From Sophora flavescens (taxonomy: Eukaryota > Streptophyta > Magnoliopsida > Fabales > Fabaceae), in assembly GCA_030762895.1 (NCBI GenBank), contig CM061063.1, forward strand, positions 103,748,210-103,812,209: a DNA stretch of 64,000 bases. Direction: 5' to 3'. The translations under genes and the position numbers were made by a program. The notes under the pieces are model-generated. The model made no database searches and had not been told where the DNA came from. It was given only the letters and a program-made list of their open reading frames with translations. Positions 45,574 to 58,140 of this stretch are shown one piece after another. Within the stretch, counting starts at the first letter, position 1. Each line of letters opens with the position of its first letter.

Positions 45574-47581
45574 TTAGTCCATGCCACTCTCAATGATAGA
45601 AGGAGAATATGACACCATAGTTTGGAAATATTGACCATCTTGAGAATGTTGATTTAGCATATATTGCTCTTCCATTGAAATTGTCTCTTCATTACTCTTC
45701 ATTAGCAAAAATTGACCATTTTGAGAATGTTGATTTGGCATACAAGGTAGGGTGGTAACATCTTCCGTGGAAATTGACGCTTCTTGAATACTTTGTTCAA
45801 TCTCACTTTGATGTTTATTCATTTCTTTAGTAGCCTCACCATCTAAAGATGACACTTGAGAATGTTGATTTGGCATATCATGTAGGTTGGTAACATCTTG
45901 GATTGAATCTGTCACTTGTTCTCTTGTGTCTTCTATTTCACTTTTATGACGCTTATTCATTTCTTTAGCATTCTCATCATCCATTTCACGCTTCTTCTTA
46001 TAAATTTTACAAAGAACCCAACCATCCAACTACATTTAAATATAGAAGTAAACATAAGTAAGAGACACTAATAATAATTTTTAAATATATATAACGGAAT
46101 TAAAGAATATGATATATAAACTTCAGAAGGCAAATTGCTACCGTTTGTTTTATATGTGCAGACCTCTTAAACAAAACTTCTTGTTTTTTAATTTTATTTT
46201 AATATATTAGTTCAAAATCACACACTTTAACTCATTATAAAAATCAAATAATTTAAAATTATGAACATTAAAATTGAAAATCACAAAAGTTAATGAAAAG
46301 AAAGAATAGTGAAATATATTTTTGATTAATGGAAGGAATTATAAAATGCGAATTAATCAAAAAATGAACTTGCATCACTTTTAAACAATAAGTTATTAAA
46401 ATTGAAACCAAATAACTGACCGTTTTCATAAAAATAAATTTAGATATTTATTTTAAAATAATTAAACAAGTTCTTTTTACAAAAAAATAAATTCAATAAA
46501 ATTGAAATAAATTATAAATTATTTTATGAAAATAGTGGACGTTCTATAAATATACCAGCGAAATCAGAAAGATATATTATTTTATAAATATTTTTGTGAT
46601 CACTATGAATTTTTTGATAATTTTCCGTCAAAAATATATAACCTGATTTTATCAAAATGTGTTATCAATTCATATAACAAAAAAATTATTTTACTTGTTT
46701 TAACTTTCTTAGTTAATTGATTTAAAATATAGGAAAATATATTTTCAACATTTCAACATGCTCTCTTCATCAAAATATATTTTATTATTACCTATTATTT
46801 TTTATTAAATTAGTTTAAGATAGTGAGATGCATGCATATATATGAAATAACATGACTATCAACTTATTCAATCACTCATAAGAAAAGTAAAAACTCAAGC
46901 ACCACTATTTTAAAATCAAAGTGCAATGAATAATATGTTACCTTCGAAGGAGGAGTTGAACTTGAACTTTCAACATGCATTCCATTACATTTGAATTCTT
47001 GCATAATCCAGTTAGTTTTCATAGCTTTTTGGGTTTTCCTTTGTAAAATTTCAAAGTCTTCTTAAATCCAATTACAGTGTTGTTGATGCGTATTTCATTA
47101 TCTCTTCCCGTAGCTTTCCAAAAACCAACCCCTCCAGCTGAACGATCAGGTCTACTCCCATTTGGATATTTTCGATTTCTTGGAGTGAAAAAGTACATAA
47201 TTTGTTCTCCTTCATATTTATTATTATATTTATCTGCATAAAAATAAATAACAAATGCAATAATATAAAATAATTATTCGGAAACATATTCTCTTCAACT
47301 ATAATATAACTTTTGATTTTGAGTTGAACAATTAATTATGATTTCATAAATCAAAGAAAGAAAAATAAATGAAAGAGATGAAAAATACCATTTAATTTAT
47401 GAGGATCATAATTGTAAATATCAACTTCATGAATGAGGCCATGAAGTATGAATTGACCAGCAATTTTGTCCTTGAGATACTCGATCAGATCCACATCATC
47501 TGGACGAAATTTATACCCCGGTGGTAACAATTTCAACACTTCATTTAGTATTTCATTCTGGCAATTTCTAGTGTTATCCAT
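45574..47581 (-). pseudogene. NAC-domain transcription factor gene, copy A, disabled
   Basis: Exons on the minus strand: 47581-47389, 47233-46942 and 46029-45574. The domain blocks are LLPPGYKFRPDDVDLIEYL (A), VDIYNYDPHKL (B), YFFTPRNRKYPNGSRPDRS and GFWKATGRD (C), GFKKTLKFYKGKP (D) and DGWVLCKIYKKK (E). NAC proteins are nuclear plant transcription factors. Two lesions relative to copy B: the A6 run in exon 2 (near 47,021-47,026) is A5, shifting the frame before block E (exon 292 bp against 293), and a TCA-to-TAA change at 45,574-45,576 removes the last 30 or so residues, still readable to about 45,485. The C-terminal region repeats NQHSQ(D/N)GQ-type words. Confidence 0.8.
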
Positions 47582-47701
47582 ATGAACAAGAGAAAGAGAG
47601 AAAAAATTCGAAGTATTGCTCTACGTTGATGAAAGAATGTTAGTCTTATTGGAAAAGATGAGCTAGCAATATAATAGAAGTTGTCTTTTGGTATTGTTTC
47701 A

Positions 47702-47702
<1 letters not shown>

Positions 47703-47760
<58 letters not shown>
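47703..47760. repeat. (AT)n microsatellite
   Basis: About 28 uninterrupted AT repeats, about 120 bp upstream of the NAC copy A start. Confidence 0.9.
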
Positions 47761-47762
<2 letters not shown>

Positions 47763-48318
47763 TGATGGATATATAACACTATTTATCCGGATAATTATAT
47801 CTTTATCAACTTCATCTTTGGTGATAACTATAAACAACCGGCAAGAGTGAATATATGTGTATCGTAATTGTGTATAAACATTTGATAAATATTGAGGTTT
47901 AATTATCCTAACTGTTTCTCTCACTGAATTATTTAAAAATCAAAGTATATCGCTTATATCGCAAACGGCTTCTTGATAAACATGAAAGATTTACGTTACG
48001 AAATACGAATATATATCATATGCGTATGTGTAACCAAAAAAGATTTAGAATATGCGTGTATAATATATAAGTTGTTCATTTAAGTTGGTTATAAAATGTT
48101 TATGCCGAATATTGATGCTATACGTAAAAATGTTTGCATACAACTTTTATTAACTGTAAGTATTAGAAATTGATAAATTGAATCTTTAGATGATATTTAA
48201 TTAGTTTGATAAATTTTTGTTTCTTAAATTTAGATATTCAATTGAATTGCTTTTTCAAACACTATCTGTTTATGATGGGATAAAAAATTATTCAATTAAT
48301 AAACACATGTCAAATCAG

Positions 48319-48548
48319 AATTAGTTAGTTCTGTTAAGCTATCGATATTCTGTTATAAGTTAGTCTCTCTGTTTGTTGTCAATCGGTTAGCTTAGTTAGT
48401 TGTAGCTTAGCTTGATTAGTGCTTATCAATAGCTTGTTATAAGTTAGTTTCTCTATCTGTTGTCAATCGGTTAGCCGTTAGCTTAGGTTAGTTGTAGCTT
48501 AGCTTGATAAATGCTTAATTATTAATATCTTAACAGAATTAACTAATT
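48319..48548. repeat. 230-bp element with 20-bp inverted ends and internal duplication
   Basis: AATTAGTTAGTTCTGTTAAG (48,319) and CTTAACAGAATTAACTAATT (48,529) are inverted copies with one mismatch. Inside, a unit of about 90-100 bp containing TGTTATAAGTTAGT, GTTGTCAATCGGTTAG and GTTGTAGCTTAGCTTGAT occurs twice. MITE or small foldback; superfamily unknown. Confidence 0.65.
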
Positions 48549-48559
48549 TAATTTTGATT

Positions 48560-50755
48560 TGAGAGAGTCTCTACGAACAAGATGTATACAATGGATACAA
48601 TGCCAAAGATATACAACATCAAGATGGTGGTGGAGGGTGGGAATCAGGGTGTGGCGGCCGATATGGAAGCTAGGGTTTTGAGGTACACAGAGTAAAGCGT
48701 CATTCCCACCTGTCAATTTATTTATTTATTTCTTAATTTTATTTATATCTTTATTAATATTAATTCCTTTTCCCGTTTGGACGCCCAATCAGCAAGCCGG
48801 TTAGGTTCGAAAACGTCAAGTATAGGAGAGGAATTGAAGGAATGGAACGAAAAGGAAAAAAAATTGTTACCCAAACCTAACTTATGGGACCTATTTGACT
48901 CAAAATAAGCTTAAGGGACCAAATAGAAAAAACAAGTAAACTTAATGGATCAATCAAGTAATTTTGCCTAAGTTTTAATGACAAAAATAAAGTAAATAAA
49001 AATAAAGTCACAAACTTGAAAATAAATAGCAAAGTTAATTTTATGATTTTATTTTTATTTTTGTAAATTTTAATAAAACAATAAAAAAAAAAAAAGGGCC
49101 CCAAATCCGCCCCTTTTTATTGACCAATTTAGCTTGAATTTGACTAACTAAAGAAGGCACAAGAAAAAAAACCAACTTTGGGTATCAATGGTGACACACT
49201 TTTTATTCGATCTCTATATATAAAAAATTTATAAATCAAGGATCTTACATATGCAATCAATAATAATTTTGTCACCATGGTATGTGAACACCCCATTTTG
49301 ACCTGGGTCTTTCGGAATAACGATAGTGAGACCTGGAGGAGAAGAGAAAATTTTGAGAGAAAGCGAAGAAAGGAAGAAAAATTCCTCTGAAACAGAATAG
49401 TGAGAGTGGAACAACAAATAGGGAGAAGAGAATAAAAATAAATACAACAAATACAGAGAGGGAGGAACCACCACTATGACCACCGTGCGCCACCACCCCT
49501 TCAGCTCGAGCCGCCGCGTACATACCTCCCAGGTCCGATCGCGACCTATCCCTGCACGACCCAACCACCACGCTACCACCGGAACCCGTAACCCGTACCG
49601 CTGGCCACCATTGTCAAGCGTGCACGAACTCACTGCTTCCTCCTATTCATATTGTTGTTCGTTTGCGCTCAGGCTAAGGGACAAAGGTCTTTTGGTTGTC
49701 TTTTATTTTCTCCCTCCATGACTCTCAATGTTGCTGTCGTCGTTGTGTTGTGTCCAGTTGTTTACTTTCTAGTCTTTCTTTTATTATATTTATTGTCCCT
49801 TATTCATTTGGTTGTGGCAGAATTAACCTAATGGGTGTTGGACTAATGGGTTAGTTTGTGGCCCAAGCCAAGTGAGTCTGAATAACCTAAAAGAATTGGG
49901 CTGATAAAATATGTGGGAAACTAGACTTGATTTTATTTTTTATTTTTTTATTTTTTTATTTTTTTTGGTGCTCGTCTTATGAAATATTTTATGATATTAA
50001 AAAATAATTATTTTGGGGTTGTTTTATGAAAGGCATCATACTCAATTCCCTAGATTTAGGATAGCTCACAAGGAAGCATGTGCCACGCTCTATCTCGCTT
50101 ATGAATATTTAAAATTATGCAAAAAAAAATAATAATTTCTTTTTAAAAAAACTTTTCATAAAAATTTAAAATCAATCAACAAATAAAACATTTTCTACAA
50201 GAACTACTAGGTTTTTAGTTTCCCATATAAGCAGGGAATACTTAGGAGCGGGATCAATCATCTCGTCAAGCCAAAATTAATTTTTCCATTATTTTTGTGT
50301 TCTTTTTTTAATTTGTTTAATGTGGATAATTAATTAATAATTTATTTAATATTTTTTTGGGTTGCTCTATGGCAAGTGTCACGCTCAATCCCTAACTTTG
50401 GGGTTCTTTCTGTGAACTTACGTCTTATGCTCGAACCTCATTTAGGATTCATCAATAATTTTTTTTTTAAACTTTTAAATGCAAAAAAAAAAAAAAAGAC
50501 TGTTAGCTTTTTGGATCACCTTATAATTAAATTAACCATTTGTTTTTGGATCAACTTACATCAATAATATGTAGAAATAGTGGCCCAGTAGCATTTTTCT
50601 TATGGTTAAATAAAACTGGCTGATTAAATCAGAATGATGAGAGGGACGGGATGATATAAAAGATGCGCGCGCTGAAGGAACTTGATCAAATTTGGAATGA
50701 CAGCGACAAAGTCAGAGTCAATATATCTTGAAATTGTTAGCAGATGGGCCCACTT
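48560..50755. other. no gene recognised
   Basis: AT-rich with poly-A and poly-T runs. A GC-richer island (about 49,470-49,640) is open on both strands, but I recognise nothing in it. Confidence 0.45.
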
Positions 50756-50758
50756 TAT

Positions 50759-50950
50759 TTATATGTAAAAATTGTAAAGAATCCTCGGAATGCCATAAAT
50801 CTCTTGCTGCTTCTCAACAAAAATCTGAAGCTCGGCCCAATCTTCTTGGAGGTTTCGGTTGGGCCATGTAACACGTCTGGGCCCTTCAATCTTACACTCG
50901 CCCATTTCCAGCAATGGACGTGAACAGTGGAAATTTAGTGGGTTTTGCAA
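50759..50950 (-). pseudogene. 3'-terminal coding fragment of an unrecognised gene
   Basis: The minus strand reads about 55 codons ending in a stop at 50,759, including SRPLLEMGECKIEGPRRVTW and GIPRILYNFYI, with ordinary plant codon usage. It breaks off exactly where copy B of the duplication begins (50,955), so the duplication junction or a deletion removed the upstream exons. I do not know the family. Confidence 0.45.
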
Positions 50951-51509
50951 AAAAAGGCTTGTTTTGAACAAATGATATAAGGTGTGTTGCCTGTTGATGA
51001 CTTCTTTACTCATAATTGACTCCATGCCCATTTTTATTTTCAAAATACTAGTTTTCAAAATGAAGTGTTTTTGAAATGTAAATAAAACTTAATGGTGATT
51101 CCATTTTGATTTTGATTTTTCTACTTATGTATGTTGCCGTGAACACCTAATCGTCATTTAAAAACAAAAAATAATAATATTAAAAGAAGTCTACAAACAT
51201 GCCTTACTTTTAATTTTCTACTTTTTTTCTATAAAAAATTTAAGCCTAAATGCCCAAATCAGTCTAACAATTTTTTAGGTATCACTTTTCATCTCTGAGG
51301 AAAAAAAAACTCATCGAATAATCCTCGTAAATGACAAAATAAGGATACGTAAGTTCTTCCATTTGTTTTTGTCTTGAACATGGTGTTATGGTGTTAATGC
51401 GTATTGTTAGTGTGCTCGGGTGTTCGTTAAACTCGTATAACATGGAATTTTTTTAAACACGTTTTTGAGCAAAACGACGTTGTTCATGAAGAGGGTTAAC
51501 CTTTATGAT

Positions 51510-52112
51510 CCTAACTTTGTCGCAGCAATTAATAATTTCACCATTGTTCAAATTTATGAGCTATGTTTTCGCCCTATTGATTGTGCCTGAACCCTTTTAA
51601 CATTCACGCCCATTGATTTCGCCCATAACCTCTATAATTTTGCCTCCATTGATTTTGTCCCTTTTCACTTATTGTCCTCGGTGATGAGTCGGGTTTATCA
51701 AAAGTGCATGTGTAGTGTGGTGCATTTACTATGTTGTGGTGCTTCTAACCTGGTTTGATCTATCTGGTGTGGTGCATATGGTGCATGTGGTATGGAGCTT
51801 GTAAAATGTAGGGACCAGTCCCATGATAGAAATTGTCAGAGATTAAATTGGATTACTTAAATAATAGTTAGAGACTTTATTGAGTCAATGCGTGATTGTT
51901 CTCCTGGTCTCTTATGCACTTTTGATCACTCCAACTCATTGCTTAGCCCAAAGAAGTGAAAGAGGGCGAAATCAATGGAGGCAAAATTATAGGGGTTATG
52001 GGTGAAATCAGTGAAGGAGAATATTAGAGGGGCTCATGTGCAATCAACAGGGACGAAATCACAGCCCCATAGATTTTAAATGGTGAAATTAATTGCTGCA
52101 ACAGAGTTAAGG
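51510..52112. repeat. foldback element, copy B
   Basis: Counterpart of 43,191-43,794, with the same inverted arms and small indels. Confidence 0.75.
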
Positions 52113-52438
52113 TACTTCAAGAAAAGGTAGTGGTACCTCAAAATTTCCTATAGTCAAATTTTTTTTTAAAAAAAGGAAAAAAGATAAAAAGATAAAAAGA
52201 ATGAAGGACAAAAAAAACCCAACTACTTATCAGTCTGATATTTGTTTGTTGTTTCCACTTTGAAGTGGTATCGAAGGCTCAGTTTCCTTTGCTCGTGTTT
52301 TTTCCTTTTTCATTTTTGTTTCTCTATTTCTTGTGTCGCACCCACAAGACATCCTTGGTTACTTTGCAAAGACCAACGTGATCATTTCACAAGATGAGTT
52401 GTTTGGCAAATAGACTATAAATGAGGGGAAAAAATCAA

Positions 52439-52620
52439 GAGTTTAAGTTCTATGTACTGACAGTGTAAAGATTTTTACATTGACAACCAATCGGAAATCA
52501 TGGATTTGATGACTTTTAATGTGGTTGGGATAAGAATCAAAGATTTGTAATGATGTATCCATTTCTGATTTGTTGACAATATAAAAAAACTTTACACTAC
52601 CCGTATATATCAATTAAATC
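52439..52620. repeat. MITE, copy B
   Basis: Counterpart of 44,148-44,317; its ends are slightly more complete. Confidence 0.7.
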
Positions 52621-53819
52621 CAAAAATCAAATCATTATTCAGCCGGTTTTAGAAAATTTGAAATTGAGGTGTTATGATTGAAGTTTGAGTTTATTTTTTC
52701 TCTTCAAACTCCTCTCTCAAATTTACACTTCAACTGCCTAAAGTTAGTGTGGAGCAATTCCATGTTCTCTACCATACCAAACTAGCTTTATTGACACACC
52801 AAACTACTTTTTCAATCAAGATTTGGAACCCAAATCTAACTATAACTAATGTACTTCTAAGATGAAAATATGTTGAAAAAAATTCAAAAATTATTTGAGA
52901 AACTCCAATCCCAATTTTGAATGTGTCAAGCAAGATGCCAATTCATTAATTTTTTAAGTAGATCGATAAAATAAAATCAAAAAAATCTTAATGGACTGTT
53001 TGGCATTCCCCAAAACCCATGTACTACACTCAACCAAATAGAGAGGTGGCTCTTATAAATAACTATGGGCCAGAACGAAAAATTCATGGGCAATTGCTAT
53101 TCACATAGCCCCTTTCTTTCTTTTAACACCACCCTTTATTTTTTTTCCTCTTTCCCCTTCTAAAAATACCCCTAGTTTTACAACCCGCCACCCAACAAAC
53201 ACACCACCACCATCCTCTCACTACCTTCAACCTCCTTTAAACTCCCTAACTAGGGGTGGCAAAGTGGACCGGCCGGCCCCGACCCGCACCGACCCATCGT
53301 GAACCCGCCATTAAACGGGGCGGGGCAGGTTGACCCGCCAAAAGTCTTGGGTTGAGTACTCCAACCCATCCCATTTCCTGGTGGGTTGGCGGTTGGCGGG
53401 TTAGCACGCCAAGGAGAAAAATCTAGTAAATGGGTTGGCGGGTTTGCAGGTTGGCCCGCTAAAATTATACAATTTAAAACAATATAAAACTAAATGTTAC
53501 ATATATTTACAATGCAAACATTACTCGAGGAGAACATAGAGATAATATGATAATATATAAATGGCTAAATAGTAAATACCTTCTGATATAGAAATTTAAA
53601 TCATGTACCTTTGTCCTTTGAAGTCATATCATATTGTCATACTCATACTATTAAAGTGATAATTAAAATTCCTAGTAGCAACTTGTAATTTAAAAAGTCC
53701 CACATCTTACAAACCAAATTCATAATCCAAACACAAAAAAAAAATGACATCATATAATTTAAAATAAGCTAATCATTCTTCATCATCTTCCACATCAACA
53801 ATATTAGATAGCGCCCTAG

Positions 53820-55995
53820 GGGTAGATTGCTCCACTTTTCGATCCTCCTCATTATCATCGTCTACATATCACAATTTAAGTGAAAATAATTAAATTAACA
53901 AATGGCCAACAAAACAATATCATGATAAATAAATACATTAAAACTAAATAAATTAGTAAATTACCATCGCAAACAAAACCGTGCATCCAATTTCGAGTAC
54001 AAACTAAAGCTTCCACATTTTTTGACAAGAGACGACTTCTATACTTGTTGAGTACAATGGTGCCAATGCTAAATGCAGATTCAGACACAACTGTTGTAAT
54101 AGGGATGCTCAATAAGTCACGAGCCATTATAGATAGATCTGAAAACCAACTCTTATTATCCTTCCACCATTGTAACACATCCAATTGGTCATAAAAACCG
54201 AAATCCAAATTTGCCTCTTCCAAATAAACATCTAGTTGAGACTTCCCAATTTTACACGCAAGTTGTTGATTGTGCTCTTTCAATTCCTATTATATTTAAC
54301 ATGTAAAACACATGAAAAGGAAAACATTAAAGCAGGATAAGGTTAATAAAATTCAATAGAAAATAATTAAACTACATATAAACTTACATCAAACAAGTTT
54401 TGAAGAAAAGCCTTGGGTTCCTTCGACATGCTAGGAGTAGAAGATGAGGGCGGATAATACGTCTCTTTTTGGAAAAAGTAGTATACTTCTCAAATAGCAT
54501 GTACACATTTTTCTTTACGTTTTCCAACTTCAACTCATTTGTAGATGGATCAACTTTTGAGTAACAATAACTTAACGAAGAAAGCTTCATTCGTGGGTCA
54601 AGAATAGCTCCCATTGCAAGAGCATTACTGTAATCTTCCCAGTATTTATCAAACTTCTCAAACATCCTTTCAGCCATGCTTTTTATAACCATATCTTCAT
54701 CTTTCAAACTCTCAATCAAAACACACTGAATTTTCCAAACTTGCAAAAAATACAAGTTGGAGGTAGGATAGGATGCGCCAGAAATCAACTTGGTGGTTTC
54801 ATAGAAAGGCAACAAGAATACACATATTTTTTCACATCTTTTCCATTCTTCCTCCAAAGGACAATACTTATAATTATCATCGTCAAAGTCAAGATTTTCA
54901 AATACACGACAATATTTAAGAGCACTCTGAAGCATCAAATAAGTTGAGTTCCATCTTGTAGGAACATCTAGACACAAGCCAACTGAAGTATCAACACCAC
55001 CAATTCGTTCAATGCATTCCCTGAATTTTTTCATTCGAATCTCTGAACCCCGCACATATTTCACACTTTCTCTAATTTTGCTCAATGCTTCACTAGCCAG
55101 CTTCAATCCCTCTTGGACAATTATATTTAAAATGTGTGCAGAACAACGTACATGAAAAAACTCTCCATCACATAACAACCAATTTTTCAAGACAAGTTGG
55201 CTTTTTAAATGTAGTTGCATAACATTATTTGCGGCGCATTATCTAAAGTGATAGAAAAAAATTTCTTCTCCATTCCCCAATCAGTCAAAAATTCAAGTAT
55301 CTTCCTAGACAACTCCAATCCAGTATGAGGGAGAGGCATATGACAAAAGTTGAGAATTTTGCTATTTAACTTCCAATTTGTGTCAACAAAATGAGCGGTC
55401 AAACAAATGTAACCTTCGGTAGTACAAGCTGTCCATAAATCAGAAGTTAAAGAAATCCTGGTAGGAATACTAGCCATTTCTTGTTTAAGCTTTTCCTTCT
55501 TTCTCAAGTAAATATTCATGACATCGGTCTTAGCAGTATTTCTAGTAATATAAATTACATCCGGATTCAGGTACTTCATCCAACTCCTAATCTTCCTAAA
55601 CTCAACGAATTTATAGGGTAAATCATGCTCAATGATTGCTTCGGCACACATCTAACGTGAAACCATTTGATCTATCTTAGGAGATTTTAGTTTTCCTTGC
55701 ATGTCTACCATCAACTGACCAATATCTTCAGATTTAATTTGTGTACACTTTTCAATATGACGATTTAAAGTTGATGTACCATATTGTTTACCGCCACACT
55801 TATATTCCTTTTTACAACCATTACACCTTGCCAACTCAATTCCATCTCTACCCGGTCCTATCTTAGTAAAAAAATTTCCAACATCCAGCTGTTGATGCTT
55901 TGGCTTTTTTCTTAATAGGTTCATTGATTTGAGATCCTTCAACCCCAATATCTAAATTTTCCCCATCAACTTCAGCATCAACTACAATATTATTT
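53820..55995 (-). pseudogene. hAT transposase (BED finger, catalytic core, dimerisation domain), broken
   Basis: The minus strand starts near 55,995. A BED-type finger (CNGCKKEYKCGGKQYGTS followed by NRHIEKC) is at about 55,740-55,830. The core contains ISLTSDLWTACTTEGYICLT and HFVDTNWKLNSKIL, then CSAHILNIIVQEGLKLASEA and DVPTRWNSTYLML. The C-terminal domain has LDVLQWWKDN, IMARDLLSIPITTVVSESAFS and LNKYRSRLL (54,283-53,876), and a short last exon may follow near 53,870. Lesions: a T-run frameshift near 55,870, a TAG near 55,650, and frame changes near 55,215 and 54,470. The nearest relatives are RICESLEEPER-type hAT proteins. Not functional. Confidence 0.8.
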
Positions 55996-55999
55996 GAAT

Positions 56000-56795
56000 C
56001 CATGTCTGACAATTAAGCAAAGAATAGCATGTATCAATAATATAGGCAGTTTAGGCACAAAGAGAAATAGAAACCAAAAATCAAGTAATTATTATTTAAT
56101 AGTTATTAACAAAAATAGAAACAATGAAGTGAATAATATTAAAATTACTTTATGGAATTAACACCTATAATTCTATATGACTATATATGCACTTATGGAG
56201 AGCTAGAAACTAGAATTACTGAGAGCCAAAAAGAGTAGTGTAAATTAAGATGAATAAATGTGTCACTTTATTTTTGAACAATGTCAAAATGAGCAATCAT
56301 ATCATATAAATAAGAAAAAGGTAGATTCATTGGTCACTGCACTCTGCACATGATAGATTATGAAATTATCTCAATTATTTTGTATTATGTAGTTTCCTTA
56401 TAAAGATTACCAAATTGATAGCAAATTGATATTGTTAGATATAATTGTGTGATAGATTATGGAATTATCTCAATTATTTTTTATTATGTAGTTTGCTTAT
56501 ATAGATTACCAAATTGATAGCAAATTGATATTGTCAGATATAATTGTCAGATTGAATCCTAGAATAGCCAAATTAGAAGCCTGATTTGCTATGGAATGGA
56601 AGAAGCAAGCAATTATATTCTTTCATCAGGTATCATCTAAATATCTAATGCAGAATGACAGATTAATATTATAATTCTAAAACAATTCTAATTCACGTAA
56701 GAGTATTTGGAAAGGGCAGTATAAGTATTATACTATTATAAACTAATACCATATTGTTATTGTTCCTGCCTTTCTGTGTCTGCCGATTAGAATAA
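56000..56795. other. no gene recognised; 99-bp tandem duplication inside
   Basis: Two direct copies of a unit beginning GATAGATTATG (56,352 and 56,451). The remainder is AT-rich and may be the 5' part of the hAT. Confidence 0.5.
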
Positions 56796-58123
56796 TGTTA
56801 CACATTTTTTTTTAATAAAGGCAAGTGCACCTTGTCGCAGACAAGTAATATGGTGGTGAGACCGGATATCGTCCTCAGGGATTGGTTGCCAATTATCAAT
56901 TCACAAACTCAACAACTATCTAGACTAAACTATGGTATGAAGGGAGATCAAAACATAAAATAAAATAAAGCAATAAAATATTTTTGGTCTTTTGGGTATT
57001 TTATCGAACACTTGGAGGGCAACAGAAATACGGTTAAAATTGTCAAGGTTAGACTACACTAATCCTCCCTTAATTTCAATGAAATGATTAGCAACGCAAG
57101 TCCTAATTCAATTATGACAATCAAGCCTTTTTAAATACTTAAACCCTAATGTCTTAGGTGGAATGAGCCTAAAATCCCAAATTAAGCCCTAATGTCTTAG
57201 GTGGAATAACCTGAGATTTTGCATTATGGGTCAAGACTTATAAGATTGTAATCACCCCAAGATCTATGTCTAGGTTCATGAACTACTTGGCATTTGATTC
57301 ATGAGCATGCCCTAACATCAATCTTTCAATTGTCTATCAAAGCAACAAATCATTCCATGGGTAGCTAAGCCAAGAAAAGCATTAAGCATAGAATCAAACA
57401 CTCATAAAGAAATAGAAACTTGCATTGAAACCAAATCAAATACAAACAAGTTCAGAAAAGCTACATCTAACCCCAACAACTAGGGGATTTAACTACTCAT
57501 GATAAATGACAATACAAAAGAGAAGGAGAGAAGAGATGAAGAACACTCATAGAAGAATCCTCCAATCTTCTCCCATTCCCAGAGCAAGGAAAACCTCCCT
57601 TTTCAGGGTTGGAACCCTAGTCCAGCCGCAGCCTCCAAGTGCCCAATTCTCCTCAATCTGCCCTAAACAGCTTATAAACAGAGGTTCTGAGTTTCGCGCG
57701 CTCGCGGGGCGAGACCTGGCTCGCGAGGCGAATCTTAAAAATCCGATCTTCAGAGATTGGTTCTCTCGCGAGGCGAAAAGGTAATTCGCGAGGCGAGACA
57801 GAAAGGGTGGCTGTTGCTGTTCAGACTGGTCTTCAGGCTCGCGAGGCGAGATCCTGTCTCGCGAGGCGAAACTCCCAGAATTCCTTTTTCATGTTTTCTT
57901 CATCTTCCTTGACTCTAAGAGCTTCACTTTTAACCTGAAATTATAAGATAGCAATAAATGCTTTATTTGACTCAAAATTAGCTAACCTATCCTAAAAACT
58001 ACTTAAGAGACTCAAAGTGTTGCTTGAGGACAATTAAATCTAATTTGGGCGAAAATGAGATATAATTAGCACAAAACCATGGCTTTTTCTAGTTATAAAA
58101 CTAGATGAGCCAGAGGCTTATCA
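56796..58123 (-). repeat. 3' LTR of the non-autonomous element
   Basis: 1,328 bp, minus strand TGATAAGCCTCTGG to TGTGTAACA. Its U3 contains the TCGCGAGGCGA array. The part 56,796-57,684 is nearly identical to 60,897-61,784. Confidence 0.8.
57701..57870 (-). repeat. TCGCGAGGCGA array in U3, six copies
   Basis: Copies of CTCGCGAGGCGA(A/G) start at 57,701, 57,720, 57,765, 57,785, 57,838 and 57,858, the first with one change. Each contains the palindrome TCGCGA and several CpG sites in a region otherwise poor in CpG. Confidence 0.85.
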
Positions 58124-58140
58124 AAATACCCCAAACTTAA
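58124..58140 (-). other. polypurine tract of the non-autonomous element
   Basis: The minus strand TTAAGTTTGGGGTATTTT directly precedes the 3' LTR, and GGACAAGCAAAGT lies before it, very like the Athila element's GGACAAGCAAAA and TTAAGCTTGGGGTAG. Confidence 0.65.

Larger units (their letters stand above)
42650..47581. repeat. segmental duplication, copy A
   Basis: It starts at AGGCTTGTTTTGAACAAATG and runs through a foldback element, a MITE and the NAC pseudogene. It is co-linear with 50,955-53,251 and 61,785-64,000. The similarity is high throughout, with small indels. Its far end lies at or beyond NAC exon 1; copy B leaves the window before that. Confidence 0.85.
53252..56795 (-). mobile_element. 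hAT transposon, degenerate, one end found
   Basis: The left end AGGGGTGGCAAAGTGGACCGG is a typical hAT terminus, followed by repeated GGCGGGTTGGCGGG-type words. It interrupts duplication copy B directly after CCCTAACTA. The transposase is on the minus strand. I find no matching right terminus before the LTR element starts at 56,796, so that end was lost when the LTR element inserted or by the later deletion. A 99-bp tandem duplication lies at 56,352-56,549. Confidence 0.7.

Noticed and set aside
49229..49640. GC-rich open frames on both strands as a gene
   Set aside because: The two overlapping frames give low-complexity or unrecognisable proteins, without splice or start context.
57701..57870. 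CRISPR-like or operator-like TCGCGAGGCGA repeats
   Set aside because: Spacing is irregular and the context is an LTR U3. Reported as an LTR array instead.
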